The notes: generated by a model not told the origin, from the sequence alone. A stretch of 64,000 nt of DNA from Streptomyces fumigatiscleroticus (GCF_014647975.1 NZ_BMQF01000003.1:434001-498000), one strand, 5' to 3'; positions 16,911 through 26,357 are shown, counted from the stretch's first letter. Made by a program: numbers and translations.

Positions 16911-17564
16911 ATGTTCGGCGTCATCGATCTCCCCACCTATCTGGCAGGCGTCGTCCTGATCGTCCTGCTGCCCGGTCCCAACTCCCTGTACGTCCTCTCC
17001 GTGGCCGCCCGGCGCGGTGTACGGGCCGGGTACACGGCCGCCGCCGGTGTGTTCTGCGGCGACACGGTGCTGATGACGCTCTCGGCGGCCGGAGTCGCCT
17101 CCCTGCTCCAGGCGAACGCCGTGCTGTTCGCGATCGTCAAGTACGCCGGTGCCGGATATCTGACCTGGCTCGCGGTCGGCATGCTGCGGACCGCGTGGGG
17201 GATGTGGCGGGCCCGGCGGGTAAAGGCCGTGGAGGACGGCGCGGGCGGCGCGGGTGCGGCCGTCGCGGAAGAGCGGCCCTACCGCCGGGCCCTGCTCGTC
17301 AGCCTCTTCAACCCGAAGGCGATCCTGTTCTTCGTCGCCTTCTTCGTGCAGTTCGTGTCAGAGTCCAACCCGGTCATCGGGTTCGTGACGCTCGGCGTAC
17401 TCGCCCAGCTGGCAAGCGTGTTGTACCTGTCGACGCTCATCTTCGGCGGGTCTCGTCTCGCGGCTGCGTTCCGTCGCCGGAGGACGCTCAGCGCCGGTGC
17501 CACCTCGGCCGCCGGGGTGCTGTTCCTCGGGTTCGCCGTCAAGCTGTCCCTGGCCAGCGGCTGA
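16911..17564 (+). CDS. LysE/RhtB-family amino acid exporter, LeuE-like
   Basis: A 217-residue inner-membrane exporter of the LysE superfamily. DLPTYLAGVVLIVLLPGPNS is the signature first helix, closest in feel to leucine efflux LeuE proteins. AAGVFCGDTVLMTLSAAG and NPKAILFFVAFFVQFV are the other family blocks; five to six membrane helices are visible. The substrate is likely a neutral amino acid but is not certain from sequence. It has no clear Shine-Dalgarno; the ATG follows a terminator hairpin directly. It is convergent with the monooxygenase gene. Confidence 0.88.
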   Translation: MFGVIDLPTYLAGVVLIVLLPGPNSLYVLSVAARRGVRAGYTAAAGVFCGDTVLMTLSAAGVASLLQANAVLFAIVKYAGAGYLTWLAVGMLRTAWGMWRARRVKAVEDGAGGAGAAVAEERPYRRALLVSLFNPKAILFFVAFFVQFVSESNPVIGFVTLGVLAQLASVLYLSTLIFGGSRLAAAFRRRRTLSAGATSAAGVLFLGFAVKLSLASG

Positions 17565-17603
17565 GCGCGCGGCTGCGGTGTTCCTCCGGGGCGCCGGCCC
17601 GCC

Positions 17604-19013
17604 TCAGTGCCGGCCGACGCGGGCCAGGTACTCCGTGAGTCCCGCACCGGTCTCCCCGGCCCAGCCGACGTACCCGTCCGGCCGGACGAGGAAGAGCCCG
17701 GCGCCGTAGAACGCGGGCGCGGCACCGCGCACGACCCGCACCGTCTCCGCCACGCCCTCCGGCGCCCGGGTGCCCAGCGCCAGCAGCGTCCAGTGCGGCC
17801 CCCGGAAGGCGTCGAAGAGCCGTACGCCGTCCACGGTCGCGTCGGGGGCGCGGTCGCCCGCGCGGACCGGGCCCGGCTCGGCGCGGGTCTCCTCGGTGAG
17901 GGAGGCGTCCCGGTAGTGCAGGCCCAGCTGGCGCGTCGCCTCACCGCGCCGGGTCTCGCCGCGGTGGACGCTGGTGGACAGGCCGAGCATGGCGGCCGCG
18001 TTCGCGCGCCGCTCCTCCTCGTAGGTGTCCAGCAGCGCGGCCGGTGCCCCGTCGCGCAGTACCGCGCCCAGCTTCCAGCCCAGGTTGTAGGCGTCCTGGA
18101 CGCTGGTGTTGAGGCCCTGTCCGCCGGCCGGGGAGTGCACGTGCGCGGCGTCCCCGGCGAGGAAGACCCGGCCCGCGCGGAAGGCGTCGGCCAGCGCCGC
18201 CCGCGGCCGGAAGTCGGAGGCCCAGCGCACCTCGGTGACGTCCTCCGGCGCGAGATGGGACCGGGCGGCGACGAGCTTGCGCACGCCGTCCAGGGTGAGG
18301 TCGGGCGTGCTCCCCTCCGGGAACCGGGCGACCAGCTGGAAGTCCTCGGTGCCCGCGAGCGGGCAGATCGCCATGAAGTCCTCGCCGTCCCCGCGCGGCG
18401 GGAAGACGTGCCAGTTGTCGCGGTCCAGGCCGGTGATCCGGACGTCCGCCACGAGCATCGGGCCCGGGTCGACGGTCTCCCCGGTCATGCCGATGCCGAG
18501 CGCGTGGCGCACGGCCGAGCGGCCGCCGTCGGCGGCGACGGCGTACCGGGCGCGCAGGACGCCGCCGTCGCCGAAGCGGACGGTCACGCCGTCGCCGTCC
18601 TGCTCCACACCGACGGCCTCGCGGCCGAACACGACCCGTCCGCCCAGCTCCTCCAGGCGTGCCGCGAGGATCTCCTGGGTGCGCCACTGCGGCACCATCC
18701 ACGGCTCGTTGTACGGCGAGTCCTCCGTGGGCTCGGCCGGGTCGAACATCCGGTGTTCGCCCACCCGCCTGCCGTCCTGCCAGATCATCCCGGCCGGATA
18801 GGTCCCGCCGGCCGCGCGGATCGCGTCGAGCACGCCGAGATCGTCGAAGACCTCCATCGTGCGCGGCTGGAGCCCCTTGCCGCGCGAGCCGGGGAAGAGG
18901 GCCGCGGCCCGCTCCACCACCAGCGCGTCCACCCCGCGCCGGGCCAGGTCGATGCCGAGCGTCAGCCCGGTCGGACCCGCGCCCACGATCAGGACGTCCA
19001 CATCAGCCGTCAT
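17604..19013 (-). CDS. FAD-dependent aromatic hydroxylase/monooxygenase
   Basis: A group A flavoprotein monooxygenase of 469 residues. The FAD/NADPH motifs are DVDVLIVGAGPTGLTLGIDL at the N-terminus, the DG-type motif in YAVAADGGRSAVRHALGI, and GRVFLAGDAAHVHSPAGGQG. The C-terminal thioredoxin-like domain is of the PgaE/RdmE kind. Such enzymes hydroxylate polyketides or phenolics or inactivate drugs such as rifamycin or tetracycline. ATG 19013 and the GTG directly before it both fit; AAGGAG is spaced better for the GTG. Divergent from a tetR gene with two operators between them, so induction by its substrate is likely. Confidence 0.9.
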   Translation of the reverse strand: MTADVDVLIVGAGPTGLTLGIDLARRGVDALVVERAAALFPGSRGKGLQPRTMEVFDDLGVLDAIRAAGGTYPAGMIWQDGRRVGEHRMFDPAEPTEDSPYNEPWMVPQWRTQEILAARLEELGGRVVFGREAVGVEQDGDGVTVRFGDGGVLRARYAVAADGGRSAVRHALGIGMTGETVDPGPMLVADVRITGLDRDNWHVFPPRGDGEDFMAICPLAGTEDFQLVARFPEGSTPDLTLDGVRKLVAARSHLAPEDVTEVRWASDFRPRAALADAFRAGRVFLAGDAAHVHSPAGGQGLNTSVQDAYNLGWKLGAVLRDGAPAALLDTYEEERRANAAAMLGLSTSVHRGETRRGEATRQLGLHYRDASLTEETRAEPGPVRAGDRAPDATVDGVRLFDAFRGPHWTLLALGTRAPEGVAETVRVVRGAAPAFYGAGLFLVRPDGYVGWAGETGAGLTEYLARVGRH

Positions 19014-19025
19014 CACGCCACACTC

Positions 19026-19040
19026 CTTAACGCTGTTAAG
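19026..19040. promoter_or_regulatory. TetR-type operator 1
   Basis: A perfect palindrome CTTAAC-GCT-GTTAAG. It lies 12 bases upstream of the monooxygenase start and overlaps its ribosome site and probable transcript start. A second copy lies 37 bp away centre to centre. Confidence 0.75.
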
Positions 19041-19062
19041 TGCCGACGCTCCCGAGCGTGCC

Positions 19063-19077
19063 CTTAACACCGTTAAA
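19063..19077. promoter_or_regulatory. TetR-type operator 2, overlapping the tetR -10
   Basis: CTTAAC-ACC-GTTAAA, one mismatch from the perfect palindrome. It overlaps TAAACT (19073-19078), a -10 hexamer placed so that transcription would start at or next to the GTG at 19087. This predicts autorepression. Confidence 0.72.
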
Positions 19078-19086
19078 CTGTCAAGC

Positions 19087-19737
19087 GTGGGTACGGAACG
19101 ACGCGCCCCCCTCGACCGCAAGCGGGTCGCGGACACGGCGCTGAAGCTGCTGAACGAGGTGGGCCTGGACGGACTCACCCTGCGGGTCATCGCCCGCGAG
19201 CTGGACGTCAAGGCACCGGCTCTGTACTGGCACTTCAAGGACAAGCAGGCGCTGCTCGACGAGATGGCCACGGAGATGTACCGCCGGATGGTCGCCGGGA
19301 CCCCGCTCGACCCGGACGACACCTGGCGGGAGCGGCTGCTCAGGACCAACCGCGGGCTGCGCACGGCGCTGCTCGGCTACCGCGACGGCGCCAAGGTGTT
19401 CAGCGGCTCACGCTTCACCGGCCTGGAGCACGCCGCTCAGCTGGAGGACACCCTGCGCCTGTTCACGGCCGCCGGTTTCACCCTGGCCCAGGCCGTCCGC
19501 GCGACCAGCACGACGTACGCGTACACCCTCGGTTTCGTCACCGAGGAGCAGGGCGTCCAGCCCCTGCCGGGCGAGCGCCGCGAGGGCTACGACGTCGACC
19601 AACGCGCCCGTCTCATGGCCGACTACCCCCTGTCGGCCGCGGCCGGTGCGGAGATCTTCCTGGACTACGAGCGCCACTTCGAGGAGGGGCTGGAGGTGGT
19701 CATCGCGGGGATCGGCGCACGGTACGGGATCGGCTGA
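19087..19737 (+). CDS. TetR-family regulator (tetracycline-repressor-like C-terminal domain)
   Basis: 216 residues. The helix-turn-helix lies at about residues 25-50 (GLDGLTLRVIARELDVKAPA, then LYWHFKDKQALLDE). The C-terminal half resembles the TetR class C-terminal domain, as found in regulators of drug efflux and modification genes. The GTG at 19087 has no Shine-Dalgarno. A -10 hexamer eight bases upstream suggests a leaderless transcript. Its probable target is the divergent monooxygenase and itself, through the two palindromes between them. Confidence 0.92.
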   Translation: MGTERRAPLDRKRVADTALKLLNEVGLDGLTLRVIARELDVKAPALYWHFKDKQALLDEMATEMYRRMVAGTPLDPDDTWRERLLRTNRGLRTALLGYRDGAKVFSGSRFTGLEHAAQLEDTLRLFTAAGFTLAQAVRATSTTYAYTLGFVTEEQGVQPLPGERREGYDVDQRARLMADYPLSAAAGAEIFLDYERHFEEGLEVVIAGIGARYGIG

Positions 19738-19807
19738 GGCCGTCGGGGTGCCGGGCTCGTGCGCACCGGGCGGACAGCGGAACGGCCGGCGGTGGCAGCG
19801 GGTGGGG

Positions 19808-20701
19808 TCAGGCAACGGGTGGGTACCCCCACGCCTGTGCGAGCTCCTTCAGCCGTGGCGGGAGCTCGGTGCTCGCGTCGGCCGTGCGGCCGGGCTGGAT
19901 GCGGCCGGACCTGATGGTGCTGGACCAGTCGCCCAGCTGGGGGCGGAGGACGCCGTGGTCCTTGTCGCCGTAGTCGAGCATGCCGGGCTCCCAGGGCACG
20001 CCGAGGTACCCGCAGATGCCGCGGGTGACCCGCTCCGGTTCCGCGGTCAGCTCCTCGTACCGGACCACATGGGCGTCGAGATGGTGGCGGGCCTCTTCCA
20101 GCTTCTCGCAGTAGCCGAGGACCTCGGCCCGGATGGCCTCGTGGTCGGGATCGGTCCGACGGCTGGTCAGTGACGCGATGACGGCGCCCGGGTGCCGCAG
20201 CAGGACGATGTGGCGCGCGTTCGGCCAACATCGGTGCAGCCGGGCCCAGATGAGGGTGTTCGCCGGCGTCTTGTCGACGATCACGTCCTTGCCGCTGCGC
20301 GTGAGCTCGAGGTGCAGCACCCGGTCCCACAGCATGTGCTCCAGCTCGTCCCTGTCGAGCTGGAGCTCCTTCATGGCGGCCGCGGTGAACTCGCGGGACA
20401 GGCGGACGTGGAGCGTCCGCAGATGCATCTCGTGCGGGGCCCGGACGCGGCTGTGGCTGTTCAGCAGCATCCGCAGCAGCGTCGAACCGGAGCGCACCGA
20501 GGAGAGGACGAAGACCGGCGACTCCACCAGGCGCGGAGTGGGCGGAGCGGTGTAGGAGGCGTCGGAGTCATGTGGGACACCGGCGCTCCGGGGCGTGGGG
20601 ATGGCGCTCAGGTTCCCGCGCGGCGGGCTCACGGCCTGCATCATGAGCCTGCCACGACGCCTCAGTCCCTTGCCGATCGCCGTCATCCGAGGGTCTCGCA
20701 C
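19808..20701 (-). CDS. PAPS-dependent sulfotransferase family protein
   Basis: 297 residues. The 5'-phosphosulfate loop is seen in VFVLSSVRSGSTLLRMLLNS and the 3'-phosphate motif in HIVLLRHPGAVIASL; both are hallmarks of the Sulfotransfer_3 family. The histidine- and lysine-containing middle (KDVIVDKTPANTLIW) also fits. GTG 20701 is preceded by AAGGTGG. It heads the left part of the glycopolymer locus, reading the same way as the acyltransferase and glycosyltransferase genes. It may sulfate a sugar or lipid of that polymer; the substrate is not known. Nothing in the window makes PAPS. Confidence 0.85.
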   Translation of the reverse strand: MRDPRMTAIGKGLRRRGRLMMQAVSPPRGNLSAIPTPRSAGVPHDSDASYTAPPTPRLVESPVFVLSSVRSGSTLLRMLLNSHSRVRAPHEMHLRTLHVRLSREFTAAAMKELQLDRDELEHMLWDRVLHLELTRSGKDVIVDKTPANTLIWARLHRCWPNARHIVLLRHPGAVIASLTSRRTDPDHEAIRAEVLGYCEKLEEARHHLDAHVVRYEELTAEPERVTRGICGYLGVPWEPGMLDYGDKDHGVLRPQLGDWSSTIRSGRIQPGRTADASTELPPRLKELAQAWGYPPVA

Positions 20702-20832
20702 GGTGCCACCTTTCTCTCGCGCGGTGCCGTCGCATCCCAGAGGCGACAGGTGAACGGCAGATGGCGCGCGGGAGAACCGGCGTGCGAGCGAGCCCTCGCT
20801 TACCCCTGCTGACCAGGTTCTCTGTGACTTCC

Positions 20833-21960
20833 TTAGAGCTTCCTGGGGAGGTCGGACAGCATGCGGCGCAGCAGCGGCGTGGCCCACTTCTCCACGTACC
20901 GGTTGAGCAGCCGGGCGAGGAGCAGCATCGAGGCGGCCGTGAGCAGGAAGGTGGCGTACGACGGTATGTCCAGCCCCTGGTGGAGTGCCTTGATGACGAC
21001 CCAGCCGAGGTGCTCGTGGACGAGGTAGAACGGGTACGTCAGCGCTCCGGCCGCCGTCAGCCAGCGCCAGTTGGCCCGGTCCAGCCAGCCCAGCGCGATC
21101 GCGGCGACCGCCACGAAGCCGAAGGCGACGACGAGGACGATGCCGAGGAAGGTGCGGTGGGCGAAGGCGTTCGGGTCCGAGGCGTTCCACAGCTCCTGCA
21201 CCGAGTAGTGCTGCCCGATCAGGAAGCTCAGGATCGTGATGCCCCAGCCGTAGACGTCCCGCCGGTCGCGGTGGACCAGGTAGAGGCCGACGCCGCCGAT
21301 GAAGAACGGCGCGTACTGCGGCATCAGGACGACGTCGAGCAGCGGCTGGTGCGCGGCCTGCGCGAGCACCGCCGCCAGCGTCCAGCCGGCGCAGAACGCG
21401 ATCACGCGCCGCCGGTTCGCCCCGGGCAGGACGACGCAGACCGCGAAGAGCGCGTAGAACCGGATCTCCACCCACAGCGTCCAGCACACGCCCAGCACCC
21501 GGTCCGCGCCCAGGGGCTGCTGGAACAGGGTCAGGTTGACGAGCGCGTCGCTCGGCGACACCGCCTCGTAGGTGACCACCGGCAGTGCGAACACGGCCGT
21601 CACCAGGACGACCGCCGCCCAGTAGGCCGGCATCAGCCGGGACACGCGCGAGGCGAAGAACGACGTCAGGGACCGGCCCCAGCCGCTCATGCAGATCACG
21701 AACCCGCTGATCACGAAGAACACCTCGACGCCGAGGCAGCCGTAGGCGGCGTACGCGTGCAGCGTGGGGAACTGCTCCTTGGGCGAGGTGCCCCAGGCCA
21801 GGGAGACGTCACCGCCACGGCCGGCGTAGTGGTACACCGCCACCATCAGCGCGGCGATCAGCCGCAGCCCGTCCAGGGCCCGGAGCCTGCCCTCCCGGCG
21901 CCGTGGCACCGGCGGGGAGGGGGGCTGTGACGTCGATGTGCTCACGACCGTTTCGGTCAT
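20833..21960 (-). CDS. Membrane acyltransferase, OafA/YrhL (acyltransferase 3) family
   Basis: 375 residues with about ten membrane helices. LRALDGLRLIAALMVAVYHY holds the catalytic histidine region of the family, and FFVISGFVICMSGWGRSLTS is the second signature. Members transfer acetyl or succinyl groups to surface sugars. Its place beside nonulosonic acid and glycosyltransferase genes suggests O-acylation of the wall glycopolymer. It starts at ATG 21960 and is separated by 131 bases from the sulfotransferase. Confidence 0.92.
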   Translation of the reverse strand: MTETVVSTSTSQPPSPPVPRRREGRLRALDGLRLIAALMVAVYHYAGRGGDVSLAWGTSPKEQFPTLHAYAAYGCLGVEVFFVISGFVICMSGWGRSLTSFFASRVSRLMPAYWAAVVLVTAVFALPVVTYEAVSPSDALVNLTLFQQPLGADRVLGVCWTLWVEIRFYALFAVCVVLPGANRRRVIAFCAGWTLAAVLAQAAHQPLLDVVLMPQYAPFFIGGVGLYLVHRDRRDVYGWGITILSFLIGQHYSVQELWNASDPNAFAHRTFLGIVLVVAFGFVAVAAIALGWLDRANWRWLTAAGALTYPFYLVHEHLGWVVIKALHQGLDIPSYATFLLTAASMLLLARLLNRYVEKWATPLLRRMLSDLPRKL

Positions 21961-22105
21961 GCTGGTAATCCTCGCAGTACGCCGCGGGTTCGGATGGGGG
22001 CGCTCCCGGCCGGATGCACTCGGCTCAACGGAGGGACAACTGGGGACGTTCTCCGAGCGGTTCGGGGGACGCTGTCCCGGTGGCCCGGCTCACTCGGATG
22101 CGGGC

Positions 22106-24820
22106 TCACTCGGATTTCAAGATACGGGCCGACCGGTTGGCGAGCTGGATACGGATCGCCTCCTTGCGCGCCAGCTGCCGTACGGACCGGCCGCGGCTGC
22201 CGAGCAGTTCGGCGACGCGTGCGACCTCCGTCCAGACCCGGGCACGCTCGCCCCCGGCGATCGCGGCGGCGGACAGCAGCCGGGAGGCCTCCTTGACGTC
22301 GCCGCGCAGCGCCCTGATCTCGGCCATGCCGAGGATGACGTCCACCGGCTGTCTGCGCCGCAGTATCTCGGTGCCCACCCGCAGGGCGTCGTCGTGCTGG
22401 CCCTTGGCGAAGTGCCGGGCGAAGTCCTCGGTGAGGTACTTGCCGTGCCGCGAGAGCACCGCCGCGAAGCGCCGCGTACCGGCCGCACCGGTGTCGCCGT
22501 CGGCGTCGTCGTCCACGTCGTCCGCCGCACCGGTGCCGTCGGCGGACACGGTGACGGCGGTGCCGCCCGCGCGACGGCCGGTCCCGCCCGGTCCGGGCAG
22601 GCCGAGAGCCGTGGTCATCCGGGCGGTGAAGGCCGGGATGTCGAAGAGCTCCTCGACATCCTGGTAGTCCGCCTCCGAGATCTCGTCGTCCAGCACCCCG
22701 CGCAGGGCGTCGAGCGCCGCCTCGGGCGTGTACTCGGCGAAGGAACGGTATCCGGGGACGCCCTCCAGGACCTCCCGGGACCCCACCCGGTGGTAGGTGA
22801 CCGTGCGCAGCCGCTGCTGTACCGCCTCGACCACCGACAGCGGCATCGGGTCGTCCACGCTGGAGAGGAAGAAGACGTCCGAGGCGGCGAGCTCCTCGCG
22901 CACCCGGTCGCGGGAGAGGGCTCCCATCCACTCGACGCGGTCCGACAGCAGCGTGGAGGCGCCGATGCGCCAGGTCTTGTGGCCGATCCAGGCGAACCGC
23001 CACGGCAGACCCTGCGCGTACGCCAGTTCGGCCACGCGGGAGAACAGGTCGAGGCCCTTGCGGTCCTGCATGGAACCGACCATCACGATGCGCGGCCGTT
23101 CGCCCGGGGTGCGCCGGGCGCGGGCCCGGTGGGTGTCGCGCGGAACGGTGTTGTAGACCACGACCGGGTCGCCCACTCCGAGCTGGCGGAACATGTCGGC
23201 CTGGGCGGTGGAGACGCACAGGACCTTCAGCTTGGGCAGCAGGGCGAGCATCTCCTGGTGCCGCAGTGTGTGCTGCCCGCCCTCGAAGTTCATGACGTAC
23301 TCGGTCTCGTGGGCGTACAGCGCCACGGACTTGCCCATGTCCTGCAACGCCTGGACCAGTTCGTTGGCCAGCGGCGAGCGCCAGAACGGTGCCAGGCTGT
23401 TGACCAGGACCACCTCCGCGCTCTCCAGGTCCTTCATGACGTCCTCGGCGCGGCTGTAGGCGCCGAGGTCGAAGTAGCGGACGTCCACGGGGCTCTGCGC
23501 GAGCAGCGCCTGGGTGTAGGTGAGGACGGGGATCGCCACACCGGTGACGTACGAGAAGCCGAGCCCGAGCACGGCCAGCGAGCGGGGCCGGTCCACCCGC
23601 CGCTGGACGGCTTGCAGGGCCCGCTCGGCCCGTGAGGCACCCTGCCGGGCGTCGTCGGCCGCCGCCCACCGGGGCGCCGGCGGCTCGGCGGGCACGGCGG
23701 CCTCCTCGATCAGACGCAGCACCCGCCCGGCGACGTCGTCGTGGAAGGCGATGAAGTGCTCGACGGGCTCGCCGTGCACGTTGGCGACGAACTTGCCCGA
23801 GCGCTGGAGATCGGCGGCGACGTCGACGAGTTCCCCGACGGTGCCCACGTTGCGCAGCAGAGGGTGGTTGATCGTCGGGAAGACGATGTTCAGCGGGGGC
23901 GGGCTGAACAGGATCAGCGGGGTGCCCGCCCGCAGCGTCTGAAGATAGGTCGTCGAGAAGAAGGTGACCGCGAGGTCGTAGCCGTCGAGCGCCTCGGCGT
24001 CGAGCAGGGCCTTCTCGTCCAGCACCGTCACGTCGGGCAGGGTGCGCAGCCAGGAGAGGTGGCCGTCGAGCGTGGACGGGTGCGGCTTGATCTCGACGGT
24101 GCCGAACTCGGCCAGCGCGGCGCACACCTCGGTGAGCTGCTGCCGGTGCTCGCCGCGGGAGAGCTTGCGCTGGTCGCCCAGTGGCTGGTCGAGGACGACG
24201 ATGCGCAGCGGTTCGCCGGGGTCCTTGGCGTGCCGGTGCGTGGTGGAGCGGGCCGCCCGCAGCAGCGCCGGGTCGTCGCTGTGCCCGAGCGCGCCGGTGA
24301 TGTGCACCGACGGGGTGCCGTCCGCGGAGCGGAACAGCAGGTGGTGGGCGGTGGCCGGGCCCCAGACGCAGACGGCGGCCGGGGCGGAGGAGCCGTAGTA
24401 CCAGTTCTGGTCGTGCAGACCGGCGTCGGTCCTCTTGAAGTGGAAGTCCAGATGCCCGTCCTGTACGAGAATCAGCGGCACCGTGCGGCCCAGCGCCCCG
24501 GCCACCCGGCGTCCGCGCTGCGACTGGTCGTTGAAGAACACCAGCCGGTCGACGCCCTCCCGCTCCGCGTAGGCGCGTATTCGGTGACCGAGTTCCTCGA
24601 GGAACTCCGCGTCACTGAGCGCCTCGTCGACGGTGAAGAGGTTGTGCACCGTCAGGCCGTCGAAGCGGGTCGCCGCCTCTTCCGTGATCCACTCGGCGAC
24701 ATGCCCGTCCCGGTCGGCCGTGACCAGGCGGAAGGAGTGGGCCTCGGCTCCTGGGGCCCGTGTGATCTCCGAGGCGAGGCCGACGCCGTTGCGGTTCTCG
24801 ACAAAGACAGCGATGCGCAT
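22106..24820 (-). CDS. Large two-domain glycosyltransferase, 904 aa
   Basis: The N-terminal 400 residues form a GT-B-like domain: RIAVFVENRNGVGLASEI at the start, then VEIKPHPSTLDGHLSWLR (the HP motif of polysialyl- and glycerophosphotransferase-like enzymes) and FFSTTYLQTLRAGTPLILF. Residues from about 440 to 770 are a GT4-type glycosyltransferase with RPRIVMVGSMQDRKGLDLFS and ASDVFFLSSVDDPMPLSVVE, the latter carrying the EX7E-like region. The last 130 residues are helical and resemble a TPR-like tail. Such fused transferases often build or extend a repeating surface polymer. It begins at ATG 24820. Its stop region carries a short tandem duplication. Confidence 0.82.
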   Translation of the reverse strand: MRIAVFVENRNGVGLASEITRAPGAEAHSFRLVTADRDGHVAEWITEEAATRFDGLTVHNLFTVDEALSDAEFLEELGHRIRAYAEREGVDRLVFFNDQSQRGRRVAGALGRTVPLILVQDGHLDFHFKRTDAGLHDQNWYYGSSAPAAVCVWGPATAHHLLFRSADGTPSVHITGALGHSDDPALLRAARSTTHRHAKDPGEPLRIVVLDQPLGDQRKLSRGEHRQQLTEVCAALAEFGTVEIKPHPSTLDGHLSWLRTLPDVTVLDEKALLDAEALDGYDLAVTFFSTTYLQTLRAGTPLILFSPPPLNIVFPTINHPLLRNVGTVGELVDVAADLQRSGKFVANVHGEPVEHFIAFHDDVAGRVLRLIEEAAVPAEPPAPRWAAADDARQGASRAERALQAVQRRVDRPRSLAVLGLGFSYVTGVAIPVLTYTQALLAQSPVDVRYFDLGAYSRAEDVMKDLESAEVVLVNSLAPFWRSPLANELVQALQDMGKSVALYAHETEYVMNFEGGQHTLRHQEMLALLPKLKVLCVSTAQADMFRQLGVGDPVVVYNTVPRDTHRARARRTPGERPRIVMVGSMQDRKGLDLFSRVAELAYAQGLPWRFAWIGHKTWRIGASTLLSDRVEWMGALSRDRVREELAASDVFFLSSVDDPMPLSVVEAVQQRLRTVTYHRVGSREVLEGVPGYRSFAEYTPEAALDALRGVLDDEISEADYQDVEELFDIPAFTARMTTALGLPGPGGTGRRAGGTAVTVSADGTGAADDVDDDADGDTGAAGTRRFAAVLSRHGKYLTEDFARHFAKGQHDDALRVGTEILRRRQPVDVILGMAEIRALRGDVKEASRLLSAAAIAGGERARVWTEVARVAELLGSRGRSVRQLARKEAIRIQLANRSARILKSE

Positions 24821-24995
24821 GGATGTATCAGCTCACTCCGAATACCGGGAACGACGTGAAGGCGCCCGGACAGGGCCGGACCCTTCGAGTACCGGAGGAC
24901 CAGGCATACCTCCACCGTGAATGAAATACGGTCGTGTTCCCCTGACACTCGAACGTCGGGGGAACTGTGGGTGAACAGTGCATGGGTTTCAGGAG

Positions 24996-26357
24996 TCAGC
25001 GCTGTTTGGCGCCGCTCCGCGCCTTCGCTTTCCGTACGGCCTTGCGCAGATTCCGCGCTCGCCGTACCACCCGGCGTGCGGTGGCGTTGTGCGGCAGGAA
25101 GGAAAGCCGATCCGGAAGGCCGCCGGGCAGCCCCAGCGAGGTGAGCCGCCGGCGCTTGAAATAGCGCTGGGTGCGCGGGCCGAAGTGGGCCCTCAGATAC
25201 GCCTCCGCCGCCGGACGCGAACCCGGGTAGATCTTGGGCTGCATGGCGAAGCCCACCGCCGTGACCAGTTCGCCGAGCGTGTCGGCCGGAACGGGGTCCT
25301 CCCCCGTCCGCCCCTCCAGATCGGGCAGCACCGCGTCCGCCAGCACGGCCGGCACCCGGTTGCTGTTCTGGTAGGGGGTGAGCCGCTCCAGCAGCCGTTC
25401 GGTGCCGATGCGGGCGGCCGGCAGGTCGTAGAAGGAGGAGGCGGTGAACAGCGCGGTGGAGAAGCAGCCGATGACCAGACCGGGCCGTGCCTTGGCGAAC
25501 AGCACCTCGGCCAGGACCGGCGTGTCCAGCACGGTGAGGTCGACGCCGAGCCGGTCCGCCTCGGTCTCCAGGGCGCGGCTGTAGCGGGCCGGTGCCGTGG
25601 GGTGCGGCTTGAAGACGACGGACCGGTGCCCGCGTTCGACCGCGCCGCGCATCATCCGCACATGCAGGTCCTCCTCGTCCTCGGGGGAGAGGATGCCCAG
25701 CGCGGAGAGGTACTGGCCGAGCAGCACCGCCGCGTTGTCCGGCAGGGCGGGCAGCGCGGGACCGGCGTCCGTCAGCCCGTCCATCACCTTCAGGAAGGCG
25801 GGCGTCGGCACGATGTGCGCCGGCACGTCGAACTCCGTCAGCAGCAGCGGCGTGAGCCCCGGCACCAGATCCAGGTGGATCAGGCGCCGCACCCGGGTGC
25901 CGACCAGCGGGTCCAGCTTGTTGCGGGTCGGGCCGTAGCTCATCAGGCCGTCGGCGTAGACGTCGATCGGGGCGCCGGTGAACAGTTCGGCCACGGTGAG
26001 GGCGGGGGCGACCTGGATCGACTCCAGGACCAGCTCCACGCGGTCCTCGCCCAGACCCCACAGCAGCCGTAGATACCGCTCGAAGAGGGGGATGTCGTCG
26101 GGGCGCGGCGTCCAGGCCCCGGGGTGGAAGGGACGGATCGCCTCGTTCCAGGACAGCACCTCGTCGAAGTGGCCGCGCAGCGGCTCGAAGCCGGGCATGG
26201 TGTCGAGGGCGGGGGTGGTCTCCGGGCTGGCGGAGTTGTTGAAGACCAGCAGCACCCGCCGGTCCCCTACCGTGAACAGGCCGGAGTCGATCGCGGCCGC
26301 CAGGGTGGCGACTCCGTAGAGCGTCGAGGCGCAGAAGATCTGGGTGGTCCGGGGCAT
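24996..26357 (-). CDS. Polysialyltransferase-like glycosyltransferase (POLYST family)
   Basis: 453 residues, matching the alpha-2,8-polysialyltransferase family in length and motifs. It starts MPRTTQIFCASTLYGVATLA, where the family opens with a short strand and a Gly/Ala loop. The HP motif is VVFKPHPTAPARY and the SS-type motif is GCFSTALFTASSFYDLPAAR. The C-terminus is strongly basic, suggesting membrane-surface binding. With NeuB and NeuA nearby it probably polymerises or caps a CMP-activated nonulosonic acid. The ATG at 26357 overlaps the stop of the upstream GT2 gene by one base. Confidence 0.83.
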   Translation of the reverse strand: MPRTTQIFCASTLYGVATLAAAIDSGLFTVGDRRVLLVFNNSASPETTPALDTMPGFEPLRGHFDEVLSWNEAIRPFHPGAWTPRPDDIPLFERYLRLLWGLGEDRVELVLESIQVAPALTVAELFTGAPIDVYADGLMSYGPTRNKLDPLVGTRVRRLIHLDLVPGLTPLLLTEFDVPAHIVPTPAFLKVMDGLTDAGPALPALPDNAAVLLGQYLSALGILSPEDEEDLHVRMMRGAVERGHRSVVFKPHPTAPARYSRALETEADRLGVDLTVLDTPVLAEVLFAKARPGLVIGCFSTALFTASSFYDLPAARIGTERLLERLTPYQNSNRVPAVLADAVLPDLEGRTGEDPVPADTLGELVTAVGFAMQPKIYPGSRPAAEAYLRAHFGPRTQRYFKRRRLTSLGLPGGLPDRLSFLPHNATARRVVRRARNLRKAVRKAKARSGAKQR

